Assembly (NCBI GenBank): GCA_033980235.1
Contig: CM067067.1
Span: forward strand, 22,837,403-22,901,402
Direction: 5' to 3'
Source of the DNA: Diadema setosum
Taxonomy: Eukaryota; Echinodermata; Echinoidea; Diadematoida; Diadematidae
Length of the DNA stretch: 64,000 nt
Part shown: one piece after another, positions 24,701-35,700 of the stretch
How positions within the stretch are numbered: the first letter of the stretch is position 1
How the letters are laid out: each line of letters starts with the position of its first letter
Program-made: the position numbers and the translations under genes
Notes under the pieces: model-generated
What the model was told of the DNA's origin: nothing
The model's database searches: none
Seen by the model: the letters and a program-made list of their open reading frames with translations, nothing else

Positions 24701-24891
24701 GGACTCTGAACTGGATCATTTGAGTCGAAATTATATTCAAATTCTTGTGCTGAGGTATTGTATTTATTGGATATATAATCTTCATACAAACTGGAAGTAA
24801 TATTTGCATGGTCACATTCAGAATGCCTTACTGTGTCATAAAATTCATCACTATTCAAGGAATTGAAAACAAAATTTGTTATGTTAGCCAT
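21798..24891 (-). pseudogene. LINE endonuclease-reverse transcriptase, two frameshifts
   Basis: It would encode the nick-and-copy enzyme of the LINE. In order: an N-terminal segment from Met-Ala-Asn (24891); endonuclease motifs HFNIRSIN, GLTETWLNS, GVIYRPPRS, LMGDFNID and SDTTDHYPI; linker; reverse transcriptase motifs AKVIPIFKKGE, NYRPISLLS, QFGFRENHST, LDFSKAFDTINHG, GVPQGSLLGPLLFIIYINDF and catalytic FADD; then a C-terminal region with LNYGILAWGNT. Only two frame breaks are seen, in an A/T-rich run near 24410 and near 23480, so the copy is young or the breaks may be sequence errors. The start is chosen because the sister LINE begins alike at 8067. Confidence 0.88.
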
Positions 24892-25130
24892 GGTTATAAT
24901 AAAACATTCGGGAGTTAATAACTGGCTTCTCGCCTGGACCTGTCTCAGCAGCTACGTGGGGGTATGCAGACCTAGAAGAAGAAAGGAAAACGGAATGTGT
25001 ACAGAGAAACATGAAACACACACAGAACAAGGAAACGAACATGAACACACATGAAACAAAATCAACATCGTTACGGATGGTACTCAAGGCCATGGTCAGC
25101 GTGTGGGTATGTACATGAGCTGAAAAAAAC

Positions 25131-27295
25131 AATGCAAAACATTAGCATGATACCAGAGGAAGCTCCCTGCTACACTATGGGTGTAATTAAGGAAATGCAA
25201 TTATAAATTTGATTTACAAAATGAGACAGTAATTACAGAAATTAGAATGCAACTAAGAGACAGGTATAAATGTTATATTACCTATGAATTATTGATAAAC
25301 AGTATACTGTTTGCGAGGTATTATCAACCGTATATTATACAAATGTTAGTTTGTTGGGTCTTTTTTTCCCCCGTAAAGTGAGTAGAACTAAATCTATATA
25401 AATCTTATTTATAGAAAAATTGCGGACAATCATGAAGGACTCAGAAACCGATGACATTTACAATTGTATACCAGTTGATATCAAAAAGAGGGACCTACAT
25501 TATATAAAATCAAACGTTGTCTGAAATGGAGCTTTACAGTGGATGTGATATAGGAAATAATGACAAGTTATGCCTTAGAGTAAAATGTAGAGTCAGATGT
25601 AACTATGCAGAGTGCCTAACAGAGGGGCCACAGAACACAGCAGTACCACTTAGGCTCGTTTGATAACCATTGGGAACCTATCGAGTGTAGCTCCCACAGA
25701 CAAGCCAAATCCAGGCATACAAGGATGAGTGGAACAAGTAAAAATAAAGGGTAATTTTTTTTTTTTTTTTTTTTTTTGCGATTCACATGCATAGCCCGAG
25801 ATCATCCTCGAGGGCCCCACTAAGACCGTTTAACTACTGCAATACACATGCATAAAATTGTGGCTTCAAAACTTCGGCACTCTGTATCATAATGCACGTT
25901 ACAGTGACACTTTTAGAATGGCTGACATTTGAAATGCAGTCAATGAATTCACATCATTTTAATTACAATTAAGGAGATATTCTGGCTGAAGAAAATTTGT
26001 GAGAGTTTATGCAGGTGCATCATTGGGGACTACATAAATACTGTTGCGTGAAAGACATGATTCCGGATAAGTATACAACAGAACAGGGGACATGGCGTCC
26101 CTATTATATTGCTATTGAATAGGGATGAGTGAATGAATTAAGTTAGTAAAGCCTAGGTCAGATATCCACCTGGCCCAATACGAATTTTGGATTTTGTGGA
26201 TCGCCTTGGAGTCGGCATGTTGTGATAATCGGCCAACCTTCATGCTAATAACGTTTTCGAATAAAATATTGGTTGGCTACTATCAAAACACTCTCTGTAC
26301 GGGTGCCGTACCAGCCCCGTGAATAATTTGTTAAGGCCCCTTTACCTGGGCAAGGTATGCAATATAACCACATACTTGGTGTAAAGGGGGAGTTCAGTAT
26401 TTTTGGTAGAAGGGTGTTCTGGCTGAAAACATTATCAAATTGACACTCGAATTTCATTCCTAAACGCATTAAATTTGAAAGATAACGATTACTTATAAAT
26501 TAATTACAATTAATTTTGATAGATTAGAATATACTGTATAACACACCAAAATGTATTACTTTTACATATCAAATTAGTGAGATTTTATTTCTTTTTCTTT
26601 TTCTTTTTCTCTGTTAATTTCACAGTATATAAATGAAGTTAATATATTTCGTAAGAACAAGTTTTCGTAATCCAAGCGATTTCGTATACAACCTCGAAGG
26701 GGTTATTCCAAACTCTGTCTAAGCTAGCTGAACTCTCCATTTGATACCTACACCTGTATTCAAAGCTTATTCCATCATTCCAACAGAGATGAACCTTTAA
26801 AGTTTAATATGCCAGAACTACTTCGCCATCCTCATCCTCACAAAGGTCTATCTTCTGAAAAATGTATACTACAAACTTTTGGTGATTATTGTTATTGTAG
26901 TATGCAGTAGCATTGATTTGCAGTTGCACTGCTGTTACTAAATTGCACATAACAATTGTATGGAGCAAAAAACATGTTTTAATCAAGGACGTACATAAAC
27001 AATATCTGATTTTAGTCATTATTAGTTGATAAGATGGATGTAGGACGGCGACAAGGGTTGCAACAGTAGAAAAAAACGTAAGGTAATCCGTATAAATTAA
27101 AATACTAGGAATTTAAATTGTTGTCGGTTGTGGCCCCAATGTGGCCAATGTAGTACTGAAGGTTACAAAATCACATCCGAATCAAATTAGATAATGAAAT
27201 AGTAAAGGGGCTTAGGTACCGAGATAGTTGCAAGGTGGCAACACATGTGCATGTCGCATAGGTTTTCGAATTGGTTGCATACTTAGACCCCGTTT
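25131..27295. other. copy-1 specific spacer, no gene seen
   Basis: This stretch is absent from the other haplotype copy. A minus-strand poly-A end (T-run at 25757-25778, preceded on minus by CTCGAGGATGATCTCGGGC) suggests a retroposed fragment extending towards about 25850. A short hairpin at 26335-26390 (CCCCTTTACCTGGGCAAGG with its complement) is present. No reading frame is convincing. Confidence 0.4.
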
Positions 27296-27885
27296 ACAGT
27301 GCGAGGCCGGGCTCGGCCGCGGCTCGGCCGTGGCCGAGTCCGGCCTCAATTGCGCGGCCGAGCCTCGCAATTTTGTCCGTTTACACTGCTGGGTTCGGCC
27401 GCGCTTTTGATTCAAACCTTTCAATATTTTGTCGTAGTGGCGCTCTGCTTGTAAACAAACGCAATTTGGTATTGTCTGGTTTTCAGACCCTTTGCCAAAT
27501 GAATTCCGTGGCGACGAAGTCGCCGTTCGGGCAAAGGCCTTTGCCGAAGGAAAAATCCTTTGCAGGACAAAACCACCTTAAACTATACTAGTTTTTGACG
27601 TTGAGGGGGTTAATATCCTGAATAGCGAAGGATACAGGCAGAGGGTTTGGAAGCCAGACTAAAATTGGCCGCGCAATTGGCCGCGCATTTGGCCCAGTTT
27701 GCGTTTACACCAAGAAGAGGCAGGGCTCGGCCGCGGCTCGGCCGCGGCCGAGACCACCTCCAGACCGAGGCCAAATGCGAGGCCAATTTTGGCCTCGCAT
27801 TTGGCCTTTTGCGCGTTTACACTGAAGCGGGGCTGGGCTCGGCCGCGGCTCGGCCGCGGCCGAGCCTCGCACTGTAAACGGGGTC
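27296..27885 (-). mobile_element. GC-rich PIF-like MITE, second copy
   Basis: TTA at 27293-27295 and 27886-27888 flanks GACCCCGTTTACAGTGC...GCACTGTAAACGGGGTC. The interior is the inverted-orientation equivalent of 17649-18249, including the CGGCAAAGG/CCTTTGCCG centre and the CGGCCGCGGCCGAG blocks. It lies in the 7.6-kb copy-1 specific block. Confidence 0.8.
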
Positions 27886-28795
27886 TTACATGCTTATCAC
27901 AAAATGTCTACGGACTGGCAATTACAAAATTGAAAGTGCACATCACGCAAGCTAGAATGTGGAACGGAATGCCCACCGTTAGATAATAGTACAAATAATT
28001 AGTATAAAGACCTTGCAGTATCAATAGGCGTTTATGCCGTTTAATGTGTTTGGTTGATTGTGATTCATGTTTTTTAAAGTCATGTTGAACAGAGACTCGA
28101 CTTTCCTTTATGTACGTAGAAGAAGAACTGTATGATGCATGTTGGCTCGTTCACTCATGATACCTTCAACATTTTTCACTTGTATCCAAATAAATATCTA
28201 AATACGTGTCCTATAATATTTTCTACTATTTTTCCTGACGCCCACATGGAAATCCCCTCCAAAACCAAAATTCTGCCAGTGACATTATCTGTCAATCATT
28301 GCTAAAGTACGAATATGATCGACAAAAAACACTGGAATGCACCTTTTCCTAGTCTTAGCATAACTTACATGTTTCCATGTTCAAAGACACACTAGGCGTT
28401 TTCACATCAGCCCGATAAAAATTCAAGCTCGAAATATTTTCCGCGATTGCGAATTACAGCGCTATTTCATTTCTTATTCACATCAGCCCGAAGAGGGTGT
28501 AGCCCGAATAGTTAGAAATTATAAAACAGCTAATTCGACAGCTGAGTATGTGCAAACAGCATCAGTAATGTGTGTGCCCTCTCAAAAATTCATCATGATT
28601 TGTGTGCAGTGTGTCTCGATCGATCGGGTCACAAATGCTAGGCATGATGGGATTCATCGTGCTAATTTCTCGAGTCGTTTTCACATTATCAAATAGCGCG
28701 CTACTATCCCGCTATTTCAGACATTTCCCGAGTTGGAGTCGAGAAATTTTCTCGATCAGAGTGATACAATTAGCGCGCTAATTTGTGTTCGCATT

Positions 28796-29978
28796 AGCCG
28801 GGTTCACACGTACACCAATTAGCGGGATACAAATCTCGAGATTTGCATCGCGATCGTCATCCCGAGTTTTTTGCACGTGTGGACAGAAAAAACCCCGAAA
28901 ATTAGCGGGATAAGCATCGCGATGCTAATCCCAAGAAATCTTGCGCTGGTTCGTCAATTAGCGGGATAATTGGCCCCGCGCTGGTACGTGTGAACGGTCG
29001 GGATTAGAATCTCGAGTTTTTACATCCCATCATGCAATGCGCACATCACAACAGCGATGCCTCTGCGAAGAGGTCCTTCACCTCTTTGGAGCACAACAAC
29101 AACAGCGCGCGAACCACACCACTGACGCGTAAAAGACAATGGACAAACGTAAGTGCGCGCAGGCAGTGAATAGCCGGGTTCACACATACACCAATTAGCG
29201 GGATACAAATCTCGAGATTTGCATCGCGATCGTCATCCCGAGTTTTTTGCACGTGTGGACAGAAAAAAACCCGAAAATTAGCGGGATAAGCATAGCGATG
29301 CTAATCCCAAGAAATCTTGCGCTGGTTCATCAATTAGCGGGATAATTGGCCCCGCGCTGGTACGTGTGAACGGTCGGGATTAGAATCTCGAGTTTTTACA
29401 TCCCATCATGCAATGCGCACATCACAACAGCGAGGCCTCTGCGAAGAGGTCCTTCACCTCTTTGGAGCACAACAACAACAGCGCGCGAACCACACCACTG
29501 ACGCGTAAAAGACAATGGACAAAGGTAAGTGCGCGCAGGCAGTGATAGAGAAGGGCGCTGCGTGACCCAGTTTGCAGGCTTTGCTGTTATCTCTATCGGC
29601 AATTAGCGGGATAATTCGGTACGTGTGGTCGCTCGCCAAATTAGCGGGATACCGATCGCGATCGCTATCCCGCTAATTTGGTACGTGTGGACGCTCGCAA
29701 ACAAACTCGGGATGAGCATCGCGATCGTCATCCCGCTAATTTGTACGTGTGAACCCGGCTATAGACAAGGGCGCTGCGTGACCCAGTTTGCAGGCTTTGC
29801 TGTTATGTCTATCGGCAATTAGCGGGATAATTCGGTAAGTGTGGACGCTCGCCAAATTAGCGGGATACCGATCGCGATCGCTATCCCGCTAATTTGGTAC
29901 GTGTGGACGCTCGCAAAAAAAAACTCGGGATGAGCTTCGCGATCGTCATCCCGCTAATTTGTACGTGTGAACCCGGCT
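28796..29978. mobile_element. E element (AGCCGGGTTCACACGTAC), outer copy
   Basis: It starts AGCCGGGTTCACACGTACA and ends TGTACGTGTGAACCCGGCT, flanked by ATT on both sides (28793-28795, 29979-29981). The other haplotype has the uninterrupted site (TTCACATTATCAAATAGCG, about 37100). Without its nested copy it is about 594 bp. The interior has ATTAGCGGGAT words, GCGATCGC palindromes and a segment with ACGCGTAAAAGACAATGG followed by a GTAAGT, possibly a relic of a first exon. Confidence 0.8.
29172..29760. mobile_element. E element, inner copy inserted in the outer copy
   Basis: The same termini (AGCCGGGTTCACACATACA...TGTACGTGTGAACCCGGCT) lie inside the outer E element at the word GGCAGTGA(A)TAGA(C/G)AAGGG, which is intact in the inner copy at about 29541. 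A 2-bp AT duplication is the likeliest target repeat. It is 589 bp and collinear with the outer copy, making an element nested in its own kind. Confidence 0.8.
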
Positions 29979-30670
29979 ATTATCAAGTAGCGCGCTATTT
30001 CGCTATCGGGAAATTAATTTCCAAAGTCAGAAAATAGCGCGCTATTTCGAAACATCGGACTGATGTGAAAACGCCTACTGCTGCAGGGAAAACATGCAAG
30101 TCATGCTCTGTCTAGGGGAAGGTGCATTCCAATGTCTTTTGTTCCTAGTTCCTAGCTCACAGTCGCATGAAGCCTTTTTATGGTCACATGTCATGCAAGT
30201 GCGTGTAAAACTCGAGGATGTTGCTTCGTGAAGCAGGCGAACTGAACAATCGGAGCACTGAGAAAAAAACAACAACAACAACAACCAAACGAAACTCAGA
30301 AATATTCCCCAAGCGGATACAGGTTTGGCCGAGGGAGCGTTCACTTTTGTATTCTGCTGTATCCCTTATACAGTTTTTTGGGCAAGTGCTTCTCAACTTC
30401 TAGTTTTACTTTAGAAGAGTTATTGCAGAAATACATGTTCATGCAAAAATAGACTAGGACATTCCTTTTTTTTTTTTTAATTATTAGACCGGACGTAAAA
30501 GAAAAGGAAATTACATGCGAAACAGTGAGTAATGCACTGAAAACCGGTGAAAAGTAAAGTCGGGTCTGTAGGCAAAATAAAAGACTAGTCACGTGAAAGC
30601 TTTCGACCAATCATTAATTGATTAGCGTGATCCATATCACCATTTCACAATGTACACTACTAAGACATTA

Positions 30671-31600
30671 GGCGTTTTCACATCAGTCCGATGTTTCGAG
30701 ATAGCGCGCTATCTTCTGACTTGGGAAATTTTCCCGATAGCGAGATAGCGCGCTATTTGATAATGTGAACACAAATTTGCGCGCTAATTGTATCGCTCTG
30801 ATCGAGAAAATTTCTCGACTCCAACTCGGGAAATTTCTGAAATAGCGGGATAGTAGCGCGCTATTGGATATTGGGAACCCCTTGCACAAACCCAGCCCTC
30901 TTGGCTCTGCACGCTCTCAGTTCACCAAGAAATGTATGATAGGCCCTATGACCAATTAGAAAGAAACCGTGTAAATATTTATATTATTCAAACACTAGAG
31001 CGCTATTTCATTTCCTATTCACATCAGCCCGAACATTATCAAATAATAATAATAATACTACATTTATAAAGCGCATAATAAGCACATGCTTCTCTATGCG
31101 CTGTACAATTCAGATACAACATACAAACAAATGACTAACAAATGTAACACTCAACATAATAAATACAATAATTAACAAAAGGAGTAATTAATAGCGCTCT
31201 AGTTCGCATTAATTAATTTCCCGAGTTGGACCCGAGAAATTTTCTTGATCAGAGCGAATATTTGTATTCACATTATCAAAGAGCGCGCTAATTCGTGATC
31301 GGGTTAATTTCCCAAATCAGAAAATAGCGCGCTATTTCGAAACATCGGGCTGATGTGAAAACCTGATCACGAAATAGCGCGCTAATTGATAATGTGAATA
31401 CGAATTAGCGCACTAATTGATCGAGAAAATTTCTCGATTCCAACTCGGGAAATTTCGAAATAGCAGGATAATTAATGCAAACTAGCGCGCTATTTGATGA
31501 TATTCGGGCTGGTGTGAATAGGAAATGAAATAGCGCGCTAATTTGCGATCGCGAAAAATATCTCAAGCTTGGATTTTTATCGGGCTGATGTGAAAATGCC
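30671..31600. mobile_element. rearranged F-type element(s), copy 1
   Basis: The left end GGCGTTTTCACATCAGTCCG after TA and a right end CGGGCTGATGTGAAAATGCC enclose palindromic GCGCGC words. Comparison with copy 2 shows that at about 30870-30876 the sequence jumps over 7.7 kb present in the other haplotype (38253-45936), so this is a deletion in copy 1 or an insertion in copy 2. The second half corresponds to 46040-46530. Confidence 0.6.
31036..31190 (-). repeat. LINE 3' end fragment with (ATT)n tail, copy-1 specific
   Basis: On the minus strand, GCATAGAGAAGCATGTGC, then GCGCTTTATAAATGTAGTA, then (TTA)n. This is the typical 3' end of L2/CR1-type LINEs. It is absent from copy 2 at the matching position (about 46101), so it is a polymorphic insertion into the F-type element. 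Confidence 0.65.
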
Positions 31601-31919
31601 TTATTGATTGCTGCCAGCACAGAGAGCAGGGGAGAATGAAAAGTCCTTTCTGTTGTGAAAGCGCTAGTCCGAGTACGGAATGTTCTCTTTTGTCAAAACA
31701 CCTGGGTACCACCTGTAAAATAAGAGCGCTAGTCCTGATTACTGAATGCCCTCTTTTGTCAAAGCACCTGGGTACCACCTGTAAGATAAGAGCGCTAGTC
31801 CTGCTTACGGAATGCTCTATTTTGTCAAAACACCTGTGAACCACCTGTCATAACTTCTCGGCGATGCTGAGCATTTTATTTCACCATCTCTAACCACCAC
31901 CTCCCTGTATAGACCTACT

Positions 31920-32675
31920 GGCCCGAATTCACGAAGGTGGTACAAAATTTAATGAAACCATGGTTTAAACCATGGACAAAAACCATGGAGCGCCAAGTGT
32001 CGCATGGAATATTTCGTTACGAAATCAGTCATTTCGTCGTTGAAATGATTATTTTGTAAAGAAATGACAACATTTTGTAACTAAATGAACATTTTGTCCA
32101 CAAAATGATAATTTCGATGTTCCGTGCGACACTTGGCCCTCCATGGTTTTTGTCTATGGTATAGGGCTCACACCCATAAATATTTCCCCATAGGGATGTG
32201 TGTTAAAAATCAAATTTCAAAAAATTCTGTAAAATAGCTGGGAGAAATGAGGTGTTTCAGCTTCACTAACCTGGATAAGTGAGATATATCCTTTCATCCA
32301 TCAAATTTTCAGGGTGGATTCTTCAGTCCAAATTCTGTCCAGGGGTCCGCAAAGCCAGACTACGAGTTCTTGTCACTCAAAAAATCACCCATTTTCCGTA
32401 CACGTACCCAATGAAATAGAGCCCCCTCAAATTTTACCAGAAAAGCTTTCATCTTCCAACCAAAATGCAATTTGTAGAGGAATTCATACTCAATATCTAC
32501 AGCTATTCAGTTTTTTTGCCAAACTACATCATTGATTTTTAATTAATTTTTTTCTTCATTTATTTTGGTATCTTTTGTATGAATTTGTGAAGGGGTCTGG
32601 GACATTCCGTTGTATTTACGGGTGTGAGCCCTTTAAACCATGGTGTTATTTGTACCGCCATCGTGAATTCGGGCC
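31920..32675. mobile_element. GGCCCGAATTCACGAAGG MITE, copy 1 allele
   Basis: Same family as 17479-18408, with inverted GGCCCGAATTCACGA ends and ATTTCGT/ACGAAAT palindromes. The right arm is interrupted by the element at 32164-32631. The copy-2 allele (47026-47191) lacks that insert and has a shorter palindrome array. Confidence 0.8.
32164..32631. mobile_element. MITE with TIR GGGCTCACACCC, copy-1 specific
   Basis: The ends GGGCTCACACCCATAAAT and TTTACGGGTGTGAGCCC lie within the word GGTTTAAACC of the host MITE, with TTTA/TATA-like flanks (a TA or TTA duplication with one substitution). The other haplotype carries the empty site CTATGGTTTAAACCATGG (about 47144). It is 468 bp and non-coding. 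Confidence 0.75.
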
Positions 32676-32712
32676 ATTCCGTTTAAACACCATGACCTAT
32701 GTCAGCCATGAC

Positions 32713-32753
32713 TGGCGGGGGTGGGGGGGGGGGGGGTGGGGTGGGGGAGGGTT
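32713..32753 (+). repeat. G-run tract
   Basis: A nearly pure G stretch with a few T's, able to form four-stranded structure on paper. The allele at about 47229-47259 is shorter, so the tract is length-polymorphic. Confidence 0.7.
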
Positions 32754-33175
32754 TCCAAAATAGGAAGGAAAAAAATGATTCAACGAATCATTTACATGTA
32801 TATCCTTGTAGGCGCCTCCATGCATTCCCGTCCAGTACATATCACTCGTCTTTGCCAAACCACAGGGTACTTGGAGAGTAAATCTGCCCCTTACAGTGCG
32901 GATGCGGTTTATCTATCATATATGTTGAAGTGCTTGTGGGGCCAATGATATAATTCGTGCTTGTTTGTAACCGTTATTCCCAAAGAAAGTAGGTGTTGAA
33001 GAACTTTAACTTGTCGCTTTGGTCACATTGCCTAGTACAAAGTTGTGTAGGTGAGGTTTATTCGTAATCAAAAATGTGAAAAGACAAAATAATTACCAAT
33101 TAACATATTCTTTATCATCACAACAATTCAATATGCGGAAGAAAGTTGATGTTTTTGATTGTGATGGTTGTTATC

Positions 33176-33177
33176 TT

Positions 33178-33208
<31 letters not shown>

Positions 33209-33212
33209 TTGT
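33176..33212 (+). repeat. (GT)n microsatellite, copy 1
   Basis: Roughly 13 GT units with one TTTG interruption. The allele at 47692-47724 is a longer uninterrupted run. It lies downstream of the EMI gene poly-A signal. Confidence 0.8.
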
Positions 33213-33576
33213 AGCTTGAGTAAATGATTAGTTTGTTGTTTATGTTGTTCTTAGTATGATGATTAATCATAATGACATGATGGTATTCATTAAAATGATA
33301 GGGCAGATGATGATTATGATAAAGATAATGACAAAACTCAGCATTGCCATTTACACTGTCATAATCATCACCATTATCGTTACCACCACAAAGATTATCT
33401 CGAATATCAACCCATCTAATGACTAATCGAGCTTGTCTACACAATGCCGTTTGCAGGCGCACATACAAACGCAAGCACACACAACCTCCATTTTCTCCAT
33501 CATCAAAATACAGGAAAAAAAAACAGAAATATGCGAGGGTTTACACTAGATGCAAATGCAATGTATGACATACAAC

Positions 33577-33582
33577 TTTATT
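33577..33582 (-). promoter_or_regulatory. poly-A signal for the copy-1 EMI gene allele
   Basis: AATAAA on the minus strand about 580 bp after the stop codon at 34162. The same hexamer is conserved in the other allele (48091-48096). Confidence 0.45.
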
Positions 33583-34161
33583 TCTTAAATCAAAATTGTT
33601 TTGAGGCAACGTGGGCAAGAAGAATTTTAGAATCTATGCAGTTGCTTTACACCCGACCCTATATTTTTCATCGGAGCGACATAATGATGAATTTGGACCC
33701 CTTTTAGTCAGCAATGATTACTGACAAATCGTTTAATAGTTGCGGTTATTATGCAAAAAAAAAAAAAATATATATATATATACATGTATATATATATATG
33801 AGCGGATATCTGTATATACATATAAATACATGATATAAAGACATTATTTAGAAACAACATCTGCTAGAAATATGTTATAAGAACATTATATGTATTAATT
33901 CGTTTCAGAGAATTACACACATCTTTACCGTTTCGTTCCACCATGGTTTCACACAACAGTGAGCTGTGATGGGGTAATACTTTTTTTCTTCAGATTCACC
34001 GTATTTACTTTGTTCGGCACTAATGCAGGAGATTAATACTTATGTCACTGGCAGAAAAAACATTATTCAAAGTGCAATGTCATTGCTGTTGTGTCCTCGT
34101 AACTGTCACAAATGGTTTCTGTCCACAGCTAAAAGCATTTCGCGTTGTGCTTAAAATCAAG

Positions 34162-34442
34162 TTAGTACCCGTGGACCTTGGTCGGGTGATGGACTGGGGG
34201 GTTGTCGTCGGGATGAAATTCGAGGTAACCCTCCCCGCTCTTTCCGGAGTCCCTCGCCTTCAAGCCAGCCTTGCCCGCGGTCAGATCTTCGTAGCCGTCT
34301 TCGTGGAGCGGCGCCGTGGGTTTCTTGTAGTGAACGGCCGTGGTGACGGCGGCGGCGGCGGTGGTGGTGGTGGTTGTCGGCTTGCAGAAGTCGTGGTAGC
34401 GAGGTGGTGCGTCAGAAGAGTCTTTTGTGTGTGTAGATTTAC
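34162..34442 (-). CDS. last exon of the EMI receptor gene, copy-1 allele (partial)
   Basis: The final coding exon of the gene described at 48648-53362, here without its other exons because the N gap begins about 1 kb upstream. The acceptor TTTCAG precedes GTAAATC, and the reading frame runs to TAA at 34162-34164. It encodes the cytoplasmic tail with PPRY, a Thr/Ala run, the EDGYEDL motif and the GYLEF motif, all conserved. It differs from the other allele by two fewer Thr/Ala residues and by several substitutions (AGKAGLKARD against AGEAGLTARD; PLHEDG against PPHEDG; TKVHGY against TKIHGY). The plus-strand frame across it (34042-34446) is antisense shadow. Confidence 0.75.
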
Positions 34443-35500
34443 CTGAAACTATTATGAACATTTACTTCCCGTTAAAACAAGTAGAAAAAAAATCCTCAAC
34501 AGCCACCACTACCAACAAAAACAATAACAACATTCTCATTATGATTATCATCATCACTTGTATGACGTTAAAGAAAAAATGAAATCGAGATGTGCACTTT
34601 CACTGTCCCAAATGATTATCACGCCTTCTCTGCTGGAAGAGCATGTACTTTTTTTTAAACCATCATTTATTCTTAATTTGTTAGTACTAATCTTAACGCA
34701 GAACGTTCAGGTACCCAATGACAATTTGCCAGTTAGATACTGTCAAACAAGGTATTTCGCTTATGAACAATTATAACAACTATTGTGCATAATAATTGAA
34801 ATCCAAAAGGAAATTACTCCGGGAAGTACATTTGAAAAGTATGATTGTCAAACGAGTATACTCCATTCACGTTAATTTGAGATATTTGCTTACATCTAAA
34901 GGAAACCAAAACCCAAAGAGCAATGTGGATTTAGTGAAAGCAGCAACATTAGTAGAACACGTCAGTGCAAGTTTGAGGAAAATTGGACAATCGATGCAAA
35001 ACTTATGCATTTGTAAAGTTTTGGTGTTGTAATGAGTGGATAAAGAGACTACTAGAGTTCATGACGTCGTGTGTGGACAACAATATCAAGAAAGTAGTTA
35101 TGAAGATAATTCTACAAAAAAAAATATATATTTTTCATGAAAATTACACATTCCATCAACTTGATACTGACATAATGTTGAGGGTAGTAATTATTCCCCC
35201 TGGTTCCTAAAAGCGGTTTTAGGATAGTCAAGTGCTCTTTCATTACGCTTGAAAAGTGAAAGCATGTTGAATTTTCTTAATATTTCCTTTATATTGTTGT
35301 CCACACCTGATGTCATAAACTCAAATAGTCTCCTTATCCAGTGGTTCCAATACCAAAACTTTTTAAATTCATAACTTTTTCACCGAGTGTCCGATTTTCC
35401 TCAAACTTTCACTGATGTGTTCTAATAATGTTGCTGCTTTCACTCAATCCACATTTCTCTTTGGGTTTTGGTTTCCTTTAAAAATACCCAAACAAACTAG

Positions 35501-35700
35501 NNNNNNNNNNNNNNNNNNNNNNNNNNNNNNNNNNNNNNNNNNNNNNNNNNNNNNNNNNNNNNNNNNNNNNNNNNNNNNNNNNNNNNNNNNNNNNNNNNNN
35601 NNNNNNNNNNNNNNNNNNNNNNNNNNNNNNNNNNNNNNNNNNNNNNNNNNNNNNNNNNNNNNNNNNNNNNNNNNNNNNNNNNNNNNNNNNNNNNNNNNNN
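35501..35700. other. assembly gap (200 N)
   Basis: Exactly 200 undetermined bases, a conventional scaffold-gap length. Left flank ends in sequence matching 49980; right flank starts in sequence matching 18867. Reading frames crossing it are artefacts. Confidence 0.98.

Larger units (their letters stand above)
20412..25130 (-). mobile_element. CR1/Jockey-group LINE, nearly intact
   Basis: Read on the minus strand: a leader (about 25130-24892), the enzyme reading frame (24891-21798), and a pyrimidine-rich 3' UTR interrupted by the TIR element at 20574-21252. It ends at AATAAA (20443-20448) and a (TGAT)n tail (20412-20439). The 3' junction falls exactly at the point where copy 1 departs from the haplotype lacking the insertion (about 36066). 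The 5' boundary is uncertain. Confidence 0.85.
28395..30075. mobile_element. TA-flanked element F1 (GGCGTTTTCACATCAGCCCG), copy-1 allele
   Basis: The termini GGCGTTTTCACATCAGCCCG and the inverted TGATGTGAAAACGCC are flanked by TA (28393-28394, 30076-30077). The interior is made of palindromic words ATAGCGCGCTAT, TTAGCGCGCTAA and GAGAAATTTTCTCGA. It is 1.68 kb because the E element (28796-29978) is inserted. The other haplotype allele is 36424-37198. No coding capacity is visible. Confidence 0.75.
18867..35500 (+). repeat. haplotype copy 1 of a duplicated locus
   Basis: This block aligns collinearly with 35701-49985: 18867-18913 with 35701-35747; 20078-20411 with 35744-36066; 28036-30870 with 36067-38253; 30876-31036 with 45937-46100; 31190-31627 with 46102-46560; 31627-35500 with 46732-49980. 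Copy-specific sequence is almost all mobile-element insertion. Copy 1 stops at the N gap at exactly the base where alignment to the continuing copy 2 is still running, as expected for an unresolved alternative haplotype. Confidence 0.85.

Noticed and set aside
29020..29639. Paired minus-strand frames of about 60-68 residues
   Set aside because: They are the same segment of the E element seen in outer and inner copies; possible relic of a first exon but no evidence of a working gene.
31563..31844. Repeated-peptide frame (also at 46657-46947)
   Set aside because: Three direct repeats of about 60 bp around the words AAGAGCGCTAGTCC and CACCTGGGTACCACCTG create a periodic peptide; no start context or domain, and the two copies are alleles.
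34042..34446. 134-codon plus-strand frame (and its counterpart at 48633-48938)
   Set aside because: Antisense of the EMI gene's last exon; the poly-Gly stretch is the complement of the Thr/Ala codon run.
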